A stretch of 64,000 bases of DNA, from NCBI RefSeq assembly GCF_028689305.1, contig NZ_JAQTWM010000008.1:1-64000 (forward strand). The letters run 5' to 3'. Of this stretch, positions 28,165 to 39,050 are shown piece after piece. The number at the start of each line of letters is the position of its first letter. Position 1 is the first letter of the stretch. Under the pieces are notes generated by a model. It did not search any database and was not told the origin of the DNA. It was given only the letters and a program-made list of their open reading frames with translations. The translations under genes were made by a program, and so were the position numbers. This stretch comes from Rhodoferax sp. (GTDB taxonomy: Bacteria > Pseudomonadota > Gammaproteobacteria > Burkholderiales > Burkholderiaceae_C).

Positions 28165-29151
28165 TTACAGCAGATGTGCGACGCCAGCCTGTTCGTCCTG
28201 CAACTCTTTGAGCGTTTTGTTGATGCATTCCTGGCTGAAGGCGTCAATGGCCAAGCCTTCGACCACCTTGTATTCGCCACCTGAACAAGTCACCGGGAAG
28301 CCGAACATCGTGTCGTTCGGAATGCCATACTGCCCATCGGATGGAATCCCCATGGTGACCCATTTGCCATTGGTGCCCAGAGCCCAGTCGCGCATGTGGT
28401 CAATTGCCGCGTTGGCGGCCGACGCTGCAGACGACACACCACGTGCGGCAATGATGGCGGCACCACGTTTACCCACGGTGGGCAGGAAAGTGTTGGCATT
28501 CCAATCCTGGTCATTGATCATGTCCTTGACACTTTCGCCATTGATGGTGGCAAAACGGTAATCTGCGTACATGGTCGGCGAGTGGTTACCCCAAACCGCC
28601 ATTTTTTCAATGTCGGCAACAGCCTTGCCGGTCTTGGAGGCCAGCTGGCTCAGAGCGCGGTTGTGATCCAGACGCAGCATGGCAGTGAAGTTCTTGCGCG
28701 GCAGATTTGGCGCACTCTTCATGGCAATGTAGGCATTGGTGTTGGCCGGATTACCCACCACCAGCACCTTGACATTGCGGCTGGCCACAGCATTCAGCGC
28801 CTTGCCTTGTGCCGTGAAAATCTCGGCATTCACGGCCAACAACTCGGCACGCTCCATACCTGGACCACGCGGACGGGAACCAATCAACAACGCGTAATCC
28901 ACATCCTTGAAAGCCGTCATGGGATCACTGTGTGCCTCCATGCCCACAAGCAACGGGAAAGCACAATCCTGAAGCTCCATCATCACCCCTTGGAGCGCTT
29001 GTTGAGCCTTCTCAACAGGCACCTCCAACAAGCTCAAAACCACCGGCTGATCCTTGCCCAACATTTCGCCAGAGGCGATGCGAAACAAAATGGCATAACC
29101 AATTTGACCTGCTGCGCCAGTGACAGCAACACGGACGGGTTTCTTGCTCAT
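28165..29151 (-). CDS. mdh: Malate dehydrogenase
   Basis: Mdh oxidises malate to oxaloacetate with NAD in the TCA cycle. The start is the ATG at 29151 ([20 protein letters not shown]), giving 328 residues, a normal size for the LDH-like, cytosolic-type malate dehydrogenase. It has the NAD loop GAAGQIGY, substrate Arg residues in [24 protein letters not shown] and the catalytic His in [12 protein letters not shown]. It is transcribed divergently from the GntR regulator. A likely promoter lies at 29233-29262. Confidence 0.96.
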   Translation of the reverse strand: MSKKPVRVAVTGAAGQIGYAILFRIASGEMLGKDQPVVLSLLEVPVEKAQQALQGVMMELQDCAFPLLVGMEAHSDPMTAFKDVDYALLIGSRPRGPGMERAELLAVNAEIFTAQGKALNAVASRNVKVLVVGNPANTNAYIAMKSAPNLPRKNFTAMLRLDHNRALSQLASKTGKAVADIEKMAVWGNHSPTMYADYRFATINGESVKDMINDQDWNANTFLPTVGKRGAAIIAARGVSSAASAANAAIDHMRDWALGTNGKWVTMGIPSDGQYGIPNDTMFGFPVTCSGGEYKVVEGLAIDAFSQECINKTLKELQDEQAGVAHLL

Positions 29152-29232
29152 AGTAAAACTCCAGAGATTTATATAGAAAAGATTCGGTAGTGCCGGGCGG
29201 TCGATCAAAGTCCATCCGCGTCAAGCCTGTGG

Positions 29233-29262
29233 AGTGTACTCTTGAAAACAGGTTATCGTCAA
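29233..29262 (-). promoter_or_regulatory. Candidate mdh promoter
   Basis: On the minus strand TTGACG is followed after 18 bases by TACACT, giving a transcript that starts about 75 bases before the mdh ATG. The palindrome at 29271-29288 lies just upstream of this -35. Confidence 0.5.
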
Positions 29263-29263
29263 C

Positions 29264-29291
29264 TTGTCTTATATCTTATATAAGATATGAT
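29264..29291 (+). promoter_or_regulatory. Candidate gntR promoter with an 18-bp palindromic operator in its spacer
   Basis: TTGTCT at 29264-29269 and TATGAT at 29286-29291 are 16 bases apart. Between them, and reaching into the -10, lies ATATCTTATATAAGATAT, a perfect 18-bp palindrome at 29271-29288. An extra half-site-like TCTTATA begins at 29268. This is a natural site for autorepression by the adjacent GntR protein. HutC-subfamily regulators bind short palindromes of this size. Confidence 0.6.
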
Positions 29292-29330
29292 TGGCAAAAA
29301 ACGGCATTGGCCAACACGAGACATTTTTCC

Positions 29331-30134
29331 ATGCAAACCACGCCAGAATCCAGTACCGAATCCAGTCAGCCTCAGACCAACGCGGCCACCTCAAATACCG
29401 CCAATGTCACTCCGGCATTCAGCCCCCTGTACCAGCAAATCAAGGGACTGATTCTTGGCAGTCTGCGAGACGGCGAATGGAAGCCCGGGGAAGCCATTCC
29501 AAGCGAAATGGACCTGGCTCTGCGCTTTCGAGTCAGCCAAGGCACCGTACGCAAGGCCATCGACGAACTCGCGGCAGAGAACCTGCTACTGCGCCGCCAG
29601 GGCAAAGGAACCTTTGTGGCCACACACGCCGAGCAACAGGTGCAATTTCGCTTCCTCAAGCTGGTCCCCGACAGTGGCACACGCGGCAGCGAAGGACCGG
29701 CCCAGCGCGACATCATCGAATGTCGTCGCGCCCGAGCTACTGCAGATGTCTCCCGTGCCCTGGCGCTACGCTCCGGCGACACCGTGCTTCAGGCCCGCCG
29801 GGTACTCAGCTTTGGCGGCATGCCGGTGATTCTGGAAGACATCTGGCTGCCAGCAGCCCCCTTCAAAGGCCTGACGGCCGAACGACTTGCCAACTACCAG
29901 GGACCGATGTACGCTTTGTTTGAAACAGAATTCAACGTTCGCATGGTTCGCGCCGAAGAAAAAATACGCGCCATTTCTGCAACCGAAATCCATGCAGCAT
30001 TGCTGAAAGTTGCGCTGGGGACGCCGCTTCTCAGTGTCGAACGCATCGCCTATACCTATCAAGACGAACCCATGGAGTTACGCAGGGGCTACTACAGAAC
30101 AGACACTCACCACTACCACAACGTCATCAATTAG
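29331..30134 (+). CDS. GntR-family (HutC subfamily) transcriptional regulator of the TCA cluster
   Basis: The start was set at the ATG at 29331 (MQTTPESSTES), giving 267 residues; the upstream frame crosses the operator. After a Ser/Thr/Ala-rich tail of about 28 residues comes the winged helix (residues 30-95) with PLYQQIKGLILGSL, PSEMDLALRFRVSQGTVRKA and RRQGKGTFVA. The UTRA effector domain follows, with ALALRSGDTVLQARRVLSF and VILEDIWLPAAPFKGL, ending HHYHNVIN. It sits between mdh and sdhC. A regulator of succinate dehydrogenase and TCA genes responding to a small acid is likely but inferred from position. Confidence 0.88.
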   Translation: MQTTPESSTESSQPQTNAATSNTANVTPAFSPLYQQIKGLILGSLRDGEWKPGEAIPSEMDLALRFRVSQGTVRKAIDELAAENLLLRRQGKGTFVATHAEQQVQFRFLKLVPDSGTRGSEGPAQRDIIECRRARATADVSRALALRSGDTVLQARRVLSFGGMPVILEDIWLPAAPFKGLTAERLANYQGPMYALFETEFNVRMVRAEEKIRAISATEIHAALLKVALGTPLLSVERIAYTYQDEPMELRRGYYRTDTHHYHNVIN

Positions 30135-30317
30135 ACACTTGAGTTGACTCAGTTTGACCACGGATCACAAAATCACGATTCTTGATGAAGATGGGATCTA
30201 TTTGGAGCAATTTAATCCTCAGTCATCGCGGCATATGATGCTGCATTGCAATAGAATTTCCGTCTGGCCAGCATTCACTGGTTACCAAGCAGTTACTCAA
30301 AACATAGAAAGCAACTT

Positions 30318-30761
30318 ATGTCTGAAACAGCGGCTAGCACAGCAAAAAAACGTCCCGAGTTCCGTAACATCGATTTCCCCAGCTTGGTCAGTTACCGGTG
30401 GCCATTGGCGTCGCTGGCGTCCGGGATGCATCGGGTCAGTGGTGCCATCATGTTCTTCCTGATGCCCTTCATCATCTGGATGTTTGACAACTCCATCTCC
30501 TCCGAGATTTCGTTCATGAAATTCAAGGCGGCGTTCAACGTCGGCATGTTGGGGCTACCAGGCTTCATCTGGAAATTGGTGGTACTTGGCCTGATCTGGG
30601 CTGGTCTGCATCATTTCATTGCCGGCATCAGACACTTGTGGATGGACACACACCACGAACACGTGAGCAAGGATTTTGGTCGGCAAACAGCAGCCGTGGT
30701 GCTGGTACTGACGCTTAGCCTGACCGTGGCACTCGGTGCCAAGCTTTTTGGTCTTTACTAA
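30318..30761 (+). CDS. sdhC: Succinate dehydrogenase cytochrome b556 subunit
   Basis: SdhC is one of two membrane anchors of complex II and carries a haem b ligand. The 147 residues show the family pattern RPEFRNIDFPSLVSYRWP near the start, SGMHRVSGAIMF in the first of three membrane helices, and HHFIAGIRHLWMDTHH with the haem-ligand His region in the second. It is the first gene of sdhCDAB-sdhE-gltA. The 180-base gap after gntR holds its promoter, which I could not place with confidence. Confidence 0.94.
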   Translation: MSETAASTAKKRPEFRNIDFPSLVSYRWPLASLASGMHRVSGAIMFFLMPFIIWMFDNSISSEISFMKFKAAFNVGMLGLPGFIWKLVVLGLIWAGLHHFIAGIRHLWMDTHHEHVSKDFGRQTAAVVLVLTLSLTVALGAKLFGLY

Positions 30762-30777
30762 TTTTCAGGAGTCACTC

Positions 30778-31143
30778 ATGTCCGTCAATTTTGGTTCCCA
30801 CCGCACTGTCGTTGGTGCGCATTACGGAATGCGCGACTGGTTGTCACAGCGCGTTACGGCTGTTGTCATGGCACTTTTCACAGTGCTGGTTCTGGCGCAG
30901 GTCATCTTCAGCAAAGGCCCGGTCAGCTATGAACTCTGGGCCGGCATCTTTTCTGCACAATGGATGAAATTCCTGACCTTTGTTGTGATTCTGTCCATGC
31001 TCTTTCATGTCTGGGTTGGCATGCGCAACGTTTTTATGGACTACGTCAAACCTTATGCCGTGCGCTTCGTCATGCATGTCTTTGCTATCGTTTGGCTGGT
31101 TGGTTGCACCGGCTGGGCCATTCAGGTTCTGTGGCGTCTTTGA
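30778..31143 (+). CDS. sdhD: Succinate dehydrogenase membrane anchor subunit
   Basis: SdhD pairs with SdhC to bind haem and ubiquinone. The start is the ATG at 30778 behind a CAGGAG site, giving 121 residues. It begins MSVNFGSHRTVVGAHYGMRD and has three membrane helices. LFHVWVGMRNVFMDYVKP in the second helix contains the haem-ligand His and the quinone-site residues typical of the proteobacterial subunit. It lies 16 bases after sdhC. Confidence 0.93.
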   Translation: MSVNFGSHRTVVGAHYGMRDWLSQRVTAVVMALFTVLVLAQVIFSKGPVSYELWAGIFSAQWMKFLTFVVILSMLFHVWVGMRNVFMDYVKPYAVRFVMHVFAIVWLVGCTGWAIQVLWRL

Positions 31144-31227
31144 AGTAGTTATTCAACGCCATCAATGCAAGACCCCTGAGTCCCCTGCTTGGTTGCGACA
31201 TCCAGAAAACAAGATTCTCAAAATATC

Positions 31228-33033
31228 ATGACTGCAACTTCCAAACTCTCAACCCGTAAATTTGATGTAGTGATCATCGGCGCCGGTGGCGCTGGCATGA
31301 GCGCATCATTGCAACTTTCAAACGCGGGCCTCAACGTCGCCGTTCTGACCAAAGTGTTTCCGACCCGCTCACACACGGTGGCGGCACAAGGTGGTATTGG
31401 CGCAAGTCTTGGCAACATGGCCGAGGACAACTGGCACTACCACTTCTACGACACGATCAAAGGCTCTGACTGGCTGGGTGACCAGGATGCCATCGAATTC
31501 ATGTGCCGCGAAGCACCCAAGGTCGTTTATGAACTTGAACACTTTGGCATGCCATTTGACCGCAATCCAGACGGCACGATTTACCAGCGCCCGTTTGGCG
31601 GCCACTCCAGTAACTACGGTGAAAAGCCAGTGCAACGCGCCTGCGCGGCTGCCGACCGTACGGGTCACGCCATGCTGCACACGCTTTACCAGCAAAACGT
31701 CAAAGCGCGCACCAACTTCTTTGTCGAATGGATGGCGCTGGATCTGATCCGCGACGCGGATGGGGATGTGGTGGGTGTCACTGCCCTTGAGATGGAAACC
31801 GGCGAAGTACACATTCTGCAAGCCAAATGCGTGATGATGGCCTCCGGCGGTGCAGGCCGCATCTTTGCGGCCTCCACCAATGCGTTTATCAATACCGGTG
31901 ATGGTCTGGGAATGGCCGCACGTGCAGGCATTCCGCTGCAGGACATGGAGTTCTGGCAATTCCACCCCACCGGTGTGCACGGTGCCGGGGTACTGTTGAC
32001 TGAAGGTTGCCGCGGCGAAGGCGCCATTTTGCGCAACAGCAACGGCGAGCGCTTCATGGAGCGTTATGCCCCCACGATGAAAGATTTGGCACCCCGTGAT
32101 TTCGTGTCGCGCTGCATGGATCAGGAAATCAAGGAAGGTCGCGGCTGCGGCCCCAACAAGAATTACATCAATCTGGATATGACCCACCTGGGTGCAGACA
32201 CCATTGCTTTGCGACTGCCCAGTGTGCAAGAAATCGGCCACAACTTTGCCAACGTGGACATCACCAAAGAGCCAATTCCGGTGATTCCGACCAACCACTA
32301 TCAGATGGGTGGTATTCCGAGCAGCATCAGCGGCCAGGTGGTTGTTCCTGATGGTGCCGGGGCACAAAAAATTGTGAACGGTTTGTATGCAGTTGGCGAA
32401 TGTTCTTGTGTCAGTGTCCATGGTGCCAACCGCCTGGGTACCAACTCTTTGCTTGACATCGTCGTCTTTGGGCGCGCTGCCGGTTTGCACATCATTGAGT
32501 TCAACGACAAGAACAAAGAGCACAAACCCCTGCCAGAAAACGCAGCTGACATCTCCCTGGAACGCCTCAACCGCCTGAATTCAGCCAAGACAGGTGAATA
32601 TGCGCAGGCGGTGGCCAATGACATGCGTGACATCATGCAACAACACGCCAGCGTTTTCCGTACCCAAGCCAGCATGGATGAAGGTGTGGGCAAAATTGCC
32701 AAACTGAGAGAGCGTGTTGGCAATATTGCCCTGGCTGACAAATCCAACATCTTCAACACCGCACGCATCGAGGCGCTTGAAGTCGAAAACATGATTGAAG
32801 TCGCACAAGCGACCATGGTGTCAGCCGCTGCGCGCCATGAATGCCGGGGTGCCCACAGTGTGCTGGATTACGACCGTCCTGCAGATGACCCCACCTGCCC
32901 ACTTGGCCGTGATGATGTCAATTGGCTGAAACACACCTTGTGGGATAGCGCCACCAACAGTCTGAGCTACAAGCCGGTCAACCTCAAGCCGCAGAGTGTG
33001 GCATCCATTCCACCCAAGGTCCGCACGTTCTGA
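31228..33033 (+). CDS. sdhA: Succinate dehydrogenase flavoprotein subunit
   Basis: SdhA oxidises succinate to fumarate at a covalently bound FAD on the cytoplasmic face. The start is the ATG at 31228, giving 601 residues. The dinucleotide fold reads VVIIGAGGAGMSASL. The flavin-linking His is His49 in SHTVAAQGGIGASLGN. HPTGVHGAGVLLTEGCRGEG and MGGIPSSISGQVV belong to the substrate site, and HGANRLGTNSLLDIVVFGR near residue 400 is the family signature. It is normal in length and position. Confidence 0.97.
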   Translation: MTATSKLSTRKFDVVIIGAGGAGMSASLQLSNAGLNVAVLTKVFPTRSHTVAAQGGIGASLGNMAEDNWHYHFYDTIKGSDWLGDQDAIEFMCREAPKVVYELEHFGMPFDRNPDGTIYQRPFGGHSSNYGEKPVQRACAAADRTGHAMLHTLYQQNVKARTNFFVEWMALDLIRDADGDVVGVTALEMETGEVHILQAKCVMMASGGAGRIFAASTNAFINTGDGLGMAARAGIPLQDMEFWQFHPTGVHGAGVLLTEGCRGEGAILRNSNGERFMERYAPTMKDLAPRDFVSRCMDQEIKEGRGCGPNKNYINLDMTHLGADTIALRLPSVQEIGHNFANVDITKEPIPVIPTNHYQMGGIPSSISGQVVVPDGAGAQKIVNGLYAVGECSCVSVHGANRLGTNSLLDIVVFGRAAGLHIIEFNDKNKEHKPLPENAADISLERLNRLNSAKTGEYAQAVANDMRDIMQQHASVFRTQASMDEGVGKIAKLRERVGNIALADKSNIFNTARIEALEVENMIEVAQATMVSAAARHECRGAHSVLDYDRPADDPTCPLGRDDVNWLKHTLWDSATNSLSYKPVNLKPQSVASIPPKVRTF

Positions 33034-33085
33034 CAACCTGCCATCTTGGCTCCACGCTCTGCCCCTTTGACCTAGAAAGCGAATC

Positions 33086-33790
33086 ATGGCTAAACGTACT
33101 ATCCAAATTTACCGCTACAACCCTGATACCGACAGCAAGCCCTACATGCAGACCATTGAGATTGAGCTCGATGGCACCGAGCGCATGCTGCTCGATGTGT
33201 TGACCAAACTCAAACAAATCGACCCGACGATTTCATACCGCCGCTCTTGCCGCGAAGGTATCTGTGGTTCCGATGCCATGAACATCAATGGCAAGAACGG
33301 TTTGGCCTGCCTGGTCAACATGCGCACGTTGCCCGATACCATCGTGCTTAAACCACTGCCTGGGCTACCGGTGATTCGCGACTTGATCGTCGACATGACG
33401 CTGTTCTTCCAGCAATATCACTCCATCAAGCCTTACCTGATCAACGACAGCCGTCCTCCCGAAAAGGAGCGCCTGCAGAGCCCGGAAGAGCGCGATGAAC
33501 TCAACGGCTTGTACGAATGCATCTTGTGCGCCAGCTGCTCGACAAGCTGTCCCGTTTTCTGGTGGAACCCTGACAAGTTTGTTGGCCCCGCGGGTCTGTT
33601 GCAAGCCTATCGCTTCATCGCAGACAGCCGAGATGCGGCCACCAGCGAGCGACTTGACAATCTGGAAGATCCCTACCGTCTCTTCCGTTGCACGACGATC
33701 ATGAATTGTGTCGATGTGTGCCCCAAGGGTTTAAATCCGACCAAGGCCATTGGCAAGATCAAGGAATTGATGGTCCGCCGCGCCATTTGA
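33086..33790 (+). CDS. sdhB: Succinate dehydrogenase iron-sulfur subunit
   Basis: SdhB carries electrons from FAD to ubiquinone through three clusters. In the 234 residues the [2Fe-2S] ligands lie in SCREGICGSDAMNINGKNGL followed by AC. The [4Fe-4S] ligands lie in CILCASCSTSCPVFWW, and the [3Fe-4S] and last [4Fe-4S] ligands in CTTIMNCVDVCPKGLNP. The start at 33086 follows sdhA by 52 bases. The C-terminus IGKIKELMVRRAI is typical. Confidence 0.97.
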   Translation: MAKRTIQIYRYNPDTDSKPYMQTIEIELDGTERMLLDVLTKLKQIDPTISYRRSCREGICGSDAMNINGKNGLACLVNMRTLPDTIVLKPLPGLPVIRDLIVDMTLFFQQYHSIKPYLINDSRPPEKERLQSPEERDELNGLYECILCASCSTSCPVFWWNPDKFVGPAGLLQAYRFIADSRDAATSERLDNLEDPYRLFRCTTIMNCVDVCPKGLNPTKAIGKIKELMVRRAI

Positions 33791-33796
33791 TACGTC

Positions 33797-34117
33797 ATGG
33801 GAAACATTTCGCAGGTCGCATCGGACGAGCTGATCGACGAAAGAGCACTGAGCAAACTCAAGTGGCGTAGCCGCCGAGGTCTGCTTGAAAACGATTTGTT
33901 CATTGATCGTTTTTTCAATCAGTTTTCCTCCACCTTGACTGTCAAGCAGGCGCAAGGTCTGAGCGCTCTAATGGAGCTAAGCGATGCCGATCTTCTTGAC
34001 CTGCATCTTGGGCGCAAGTCGCTCGCGCAGGCTCATCCAGATCTGGTTCGCGATGATGTTTCTGAAGTTTTGAGTATGTTAAGAGCCACCCCGAAAGGTC
34101 AAAATGAAACTAGCTGA
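33797..34117 (+). CDS. sdhE: SdhE, flavinylation factor for succinate dehydrogenase
   Basis: SdhE (YgfY) helps attach FAD covalently to SdhA. The 106 residues contain the defining RGxxE motif in [19 protein letters not shown] near residue 27 and the helical [20 protein letters not shown]. It follows sdhB by six bases, and its 3' end overlaps the gltA start by 14 bases, so all are one operon. The C-terminal tail is a little longer than usual. Confidence 0.92.
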   Translation: MGNISQVASDELIDERALSKLKWRSRRGLLENDLFIDRFFNQFSSTLTVKQAQGLSALMELSDADLLDLHLGRKSLAQAHPDLVRDDVSEVLSMLRATPKGQNETS

Positions 34118-35414
34118 AAATAAAGCAACCCTGTCGTTCAGCAACGGCAGCCCCAGCGTCGAGTTGCCCGTTTATCAAGGTAATGTCGGCCCCGATGTGA
34201 TCGACATCCGTAAGCTCTACGCGCAAACCGGCATGTTCACTTATGACCCCGGTTTCCTGTCAACAGCATCGTGTCAATCGGCCATCACCTACATTGACGG
34301 CGATAAGGGTGAACTGCTGTATCGCGGCTACCCCATCGAACAGCTGGCGACCCAGTGTGATTACCTTGACACCTGTTATCTGCTGCTCAAGGGTGAACTG
34401 CCCAAGCAAAATGAACGCACGGATTTCCACAAGCTCATCATCAACCACACCATGGTTCATGAGCAAATGCAGTTCTTTCTGCGTGGTTTCCGTCGCGACG
34501 CTCACCCCATGGCGGTATTGACTGGCTTGGTGGGGGCCCTGTCGGCGTTCTATCACGACAGTACGGATATCAACAATCCAGAACACCGTGAGATTGCAGC
34601 CATCCGTTTGATTGCCAAAATGCCAACCCTGGTGGCCATGGCGTACAAATACGGTGTCGGCCAGCCCTACATGTACCCACGCAACGACCTAAGCTACGCA
34701 GGCAACTTCCTGCGCATGATGTTCGGCACTCCTTGCGAGGACTACAAGGTCAACCCGGTGCTGGAACGCGCCCTGGATCGCATCTTCATCCTGCACGCTG
34801 ACCACGAGCAGAACGCCTCAACCTCCACCGTGCGTTTGTGCGGCTCGTCGGGTACCAACCCCTTTGCAGCCATTGCTGCAGGTGTGGCCTGTTTGTGGGG
34901 TCCGGCGCATGGTGGTGCCAACGAAGCCTGCCTGAACATGCTTGAAGACATCCAGCGTCAAGGCGGTGTCGCCAAGGTGGGCCAGTTCATGGAACAGGTC
35001 AAGGACAAGAACTCCGGTGTCAAGCTCATGGGTTTTGGCCACCGCGTGTACAAGAATTACGACCCACGTGCCAAGCTCATGCAAGAGACCTGCAATGAAG
35101 TGCTCGCCGAACTGGGCCTGGAAAACGACCCGCTGTTCAAACTGGCAAAACAGCTCGAGAAGATCGCGCTGGAGGACGATTATTTCGTCCAACGCAAGCT
35201 GTATCCCAATGTGGACTTCTACTCCGGCATCGTTCAGCGAGCCATCGGCATACCAGTCAACCTGTTCACCGGCATCTTCGCCTTGGCTCGTACCGTCGGC
35301 TGGATTGCCCAACTGAACGAAATGATCGGAGATCCGGAATACAAGATTGGCCGTCCACGCCAGTTGTTCACAGGCTCTGTGACACGTGCCGTGAAGCCAA
35401 TCAACGAGCGCTGA
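34104..35414 (+). CDS. gltA: Citrate synthase (type II, hexameric)
   Basis: GltA condenses oxaloacetate and acetyl-CoA. The 436 residues match the NADH-sensitive type II enzyme. The N-terminal beta domain starts [20 protein letters not shown]. Catalytic residues lie in [32 protein letters not shown] and [15 protein letters not shown], and the C-terminal Asp in [11 protein letters not shown]. It overlaps sdhE and is followed by a strong terminator, so it ends the sdh operon. Confidence 0.97.
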   Translation: MKLAENKATLSFSNGSPSVELPVYQGNVGPDVIDIRKLYAQTGMFTYDPGFLSTASCQSAITYIDGDKGELLYRGYPIEQLATQCDYLDTCYLLLKGELPKQNERTDFHKLIINHTMVHEQMQFFLRGFRRDAHPMAVLTGLVGALSAFYHDSTDINNPEHREIAAIRLIAKMPTLVAMAYKYGVGQPYMYPRNDLSYAGNFLRMMFGTPCEDYKVNPVLERALDRIFILHADHEQNASTSTVRLCGSSGTNPFAAIAAGVACLWGPAHGGANEACLNMLEDIQRQGGVAKVGQFMEQVKDKNSGVKLMGFGHRVYKNYDPRAKLMQETCNEVLAELGLENDPLFKLAKQLEKIALEDDYFVQRKLYPNVDFYSGIVQRAIGIPVNLFTGIFALARTVGWIAQLNEMIGDPEYKIGRPRQLFTGSVTRAVKPINER

Positions 35415-35431
35415 ACAAGCTTGCACTCCCT

Positions 35432-35467
35432 AAGCCCGCCGGCTGCTAACTCTGGCGGGCTTTTTTA
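35432..35467 (+). terminator. Rho-independent terminator after gltA
   Basis: GCCCGCC pairs with GGCGGGC across a 13-base loop and is followed by TTTTTTATT. It lies 20 bases past the gltA stop and separates the sdh-gltA operon from leuC. Confidence 0.92.
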
Positions 35468-35532
35468 TTGGGCGCCCTACTTTGTTACGCACCGTTTAAA
35501 ATCACTGGATAGACCTGAAGAAGATGGTACGC

Positions 35533-36996
35533 ATGGAATCAAAATCTCAAGCCCGCACGCTTTACGACAAACTCTGGGACGAGCATGTCGTGCATACCGA
35601 AGAAGATGGCACCGCGATGCTCTACATTGACCGTCATCTGGTTCATGAAGTCACCAGCCCACAGGCGTTTGAAGGATTGCGTCAGGCCAATCGTCCGTTG
35701 TGGCGCATCAGTTCCATTGTGGCTACCGCAGATCACAACACACCGACCAACGGATGGGAACGCGGTTATGACGGCATCACCGATCCCACCAGCAAAGAAC
35801 AAGTGTTGACACTAGATGCCAATATCCATGAATACGGCGCAGCCGCCTATTACCCGTTCTTATCCAAACGCCAGGGCATCGTGCATGTCATTGGCCCTGA
35901 AAGCGGGGCAACGCTTCCGGGTATGACTGTGGTCTGCGGCGACTCCCATACCTCGACCCATGGTGCTTTTGGCGCCTTGGCGCATGGTATAGGCACCAGT
36001 GAGGTCGAGCATGTGATGGCCACACAGACCTTGCTGGCCAAGAAGGCCAAAAACATGCTGATCCAGGTCGAGGGCACATTGCCCCGCGGCTGTAGCGGCA
36101 AGGATATCGTGCTGGCTGTGATTGGCCGGATCGGCACTGCTGGCGGCACGGGTTACACCATTGAATTTGCTGGTTCAGCCATCCGCGCCCTGAGCATGGA
36201 GGGTCGCATGACCGTCTGCAACATGGCGATCGAGGCAGGTGCCCGTGCCGGTCTGGTTGCTGTGGACGAGAAAACCATCCAATACATCAAAGGCCGCCCA
36301 CTGGCCCCCGGATCCGGCGCTGCCAGTGAAGCCGCGGCGGCTGTTGAATGGGATCAGGCCGTGACTTACTGGAAGACGCTGCACTCAGACCCCGGTGCCC
36401 ACTTTGACACCACATTGGAGATTGACGCGTCCACACTGGTGCCACAGGTGACTTGGGGCACCTCCCCTGAAATGGTACTGGGCATCAACGACCGCGTTCC
36501 AGACCCCGACAAGGAAAAGGATCTCAACAAACGCGGTGCCATTGAGCGCGCGCTGGCCTACATGGGACTAGAACCCGGTAAGGCACTGAACGACCTGTAT
36601 GTGGACAAAGTGTTCATCGGTTCCTGTACCAACAGTCGAATCGAGGACATCCGCGAAGCTGCGGCCATCGTCAAGACCATGGGCCGCAAGGTCGCGTCCA
36701 ACATCCGGCTCGCCATGGTGGTGCCAGGTTCCGGTTTAGTCAAGGAGCAAGCCGAACGCGAAGGTCTGCATGAGATATTTAAAGCAGCAGGCTTTGACTG
36801 GCGTGAACCAGGTTGCTCCATGTGCCTGGCCATGAATGCCGACCGGCTTGAACCCGGTGAACGTTGTGCCTCCACCAGCAACCGCAATTTTGAGGGCCGT
36901 CAAGGTGCTGGCGGGCGCACGCATCTGGTCAGCCCGGCCATGGCCGCTGCTGCGGCCATCCAGGGACATTTTGTCGATGTCCGCAAATTTGTCTGA
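35533..36996 (+). CDS. leuC: 3-isopropylmalate dehydratase large subunit
   Basis: LeuC with LeuD isomerises 2- to 3-isopropylmalate in leucine synthesis. It is an aconitase-family [4Fe-4S] enzyme. The start is at 35533 ([20 protein letters not shown]) or three codons earlier. Motifs are [20 protein letters not shown] near 140, cluster Cys in [16 protein letters not shown] near 360 and [20 protein letters not shown] near 420. About 487 residues is somewhat longer than the roughly 470 common in the family. It leads leuC-ecn-leuD-leuB. Confidence 0.96.
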   Translation: MESKSQARTLYDKLWDEHVVHTEEDGTAMLYIDRHLVHEVTSPQAFEGLRQANRPLWRISSIVATADHNTPTNGWERGYDGITDPTSKEQVLTLDANIHEYGAAAYYPFLSKRQGIVHVIGPESGATLPGMTVVCGDSHTSTHGAFGALAHGIGTSEVEHVMATQTLLAKKAKNMLIQVEGTLPRGCSGKDIVLAVIGRIGTAGGTGYTIEFAGSAIRALSMEGRMTVCNMAIEAGARAGLVAVDEKTIQYIKGRPLAPGSGAASEAAAAVEWDQAVTYWKTLHSDPGAHFDTTLEIDASTLVPQVTWGTSPEMVLGINDRVPDPDKEKDLNKRGAIERALAYMGLEPGKALNDLYVDKVFIGSCTNSRIEDIREAAAIVKTMGRKVASNIRLAMVVPGSGLVKEQAEREGLHEIFKAAGFDWREPGCSMCLAMNADRLEPGERCASTSNRNFEGRQGAGGRTHLVSPAMAAAAAIQGHFVDVRKFV

Positions 36997-37018
36997 CTCT
37001 CACTTCAAGGATTGCCCC

Positions 37019-37150
37019 ATGAAAACATGTGTCACCTGGTTGTTCATTGCAAGTTTTTTAACGCTGGCCGGTTGCAACACCGTTAAAGGTGTCGGTCAAG
37101 ACCTGCAAAAAGCGGGCGAAAAAATCGAAGGCGCGGCCAAGAAAAACTAA
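37019..37150 (+). CDS. Entericidin-like small lipoprotein
   Basis: A 43-residue product starts at the ATG at 37019 between leuC and leuD. It has a lipoprotein signal peptide with lipobox LAGC at residues 16-19. The mature part, [20 protein letters not shown], is an amphipathic helix with the charge pattern of entericidin A/B. Entericidins are small cell-envelope lipoproteins described as an antidote/toxin pair in enterobacteria; a single copy here cannot be assigned to either role. It would be cotranscribed with leucine genes, with eight bases to leuD. Confidence 0.8.
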   Translation: MKTCVTWLFIASFLTLAGCNTVKGVGQDLQKAGEKIEGAAKKN

Positions 37151-37157
37151 GGTTTAC

Positions 37158-37808
37158 ATGCAGAAATTTTCATTACTCAAAGGCCTTGTAGCCCCGATGG
37201 ACAGGGAAAACGTCGACACCGATGCGATCATCCCGAAGCAGTTTCTCAAATCCATCCGCAAAACCGGTTTTGGCCCCAACCTGTTCGACGAATGGCGCTA
37301 TCTTGACGCCGGTTATCCTGGACAGGATCCTGCCAGCCGCAAACCCAACCCCGACTTTGTCCTGAACCAGCCCCGCTTTCAGGGTGCCTCCATTTTGCTG
37401 GCGCGCAAGAATTTCGGTTGCGGCTCGTCACGTGAACACGCCCCCTGGGCACTGGAACAGTTCGGCTTTCGCACCATCATTGCGCCCAGCTACGCCGATA
37501 TCTTCTTCAATAACAGCTTCAAGAATGGTCTGCTCCCCATCGTGCTGAGCGAAGCACAGGTCAGCCAGTTGTTTGATGAAGTCAAGGCCTTTGCTGGCTA
37601 TACCCTGACCATTGACCTGGCGCGTCAAGTCGTGGTCAAGCCCAATGGCGAAGAACTGCCGTTTGAGGTCCAGCCATTTCGCAAGTACTGCCTGCTTAAC
37701 GGACTCGATGACATTGGCCTAACCCTGCGTCATGCTGACAAGATCAAGGCCTTTGAAGCACAACGTTTGGCACAAAAACCCTGGCTAGCCCACACCATGA
37801 TTGGTTAA
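37158..37808 (+). CDS. leuD: 3-isopropylmalate dehydratase small subunit
   Basis: LeuD is the swivel-domain partner of LeuC. The start is the ATG at 37158 ([20 protein letters not shown]), giving 216 residues. Typical elements are [35 protein letters not shown] with the mobile substrate loop, and [18 protein letters not shown]. The last codons (PWLAHTMIG) lie within a copy of the CTAGCCC repeat, so the C-terminus may have been remodelled by it. Confidence 0.95.
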   Translation: MQKFSLLKGLVAPMDRENVDTDAIIPKQFLKSIRKTGFGPNLFDEWRYLDAGYPGQDPASRKPNPDFVLNQPRFQGASILLARKNFGCGSSREHAPWALEQFGFRTIIAPSYADIFFNNSFKNGLLPIVLSEAQVSQLFDEVKAFAGYTLTIDLARQVVVKPNGEELPFEVQPFRKYCLLNGLDDIGLTLRHADKIKAFEAQRLAQKPWLAHTMIG

Positions 37809-37830
37809 TTAGCTATAGTTTTTGATATTC
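37774..37830 (+). repeat. CTAGCCC dispersed repeat, copy at the leuD 3' end
   Basis: The segment reads AAAAACCCTGGCTAGCCCAC, then a variable centre, then TTAATTAGCTATAGTTTTTG, matching the layout of the other copies. It covers the final leuD codons, the stop and the first bases of the gap before leuB. Confidence 0.5.
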
Positions 37831-37866
37831 CACGGAGTCGCCCGCAGTCCATGCACTGACGGATGA

Positions 37867-38970
<1,104 letters not shown>

Positions 38971-39050
38971 GGGCCTCGATTACAATCGGCCCATGCACCC
39001 CCATTCCCCCACCCTACTTGCACGGCCCGTCAGCGGCCTTGCGGTGCCGT

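Noticed and set aside
31369..32523. Minus-strand frame of 384 codons opposite sdhA
   Set aside because: Antisense to a complete flavoprotein gene; composition is that of a shadow frame.
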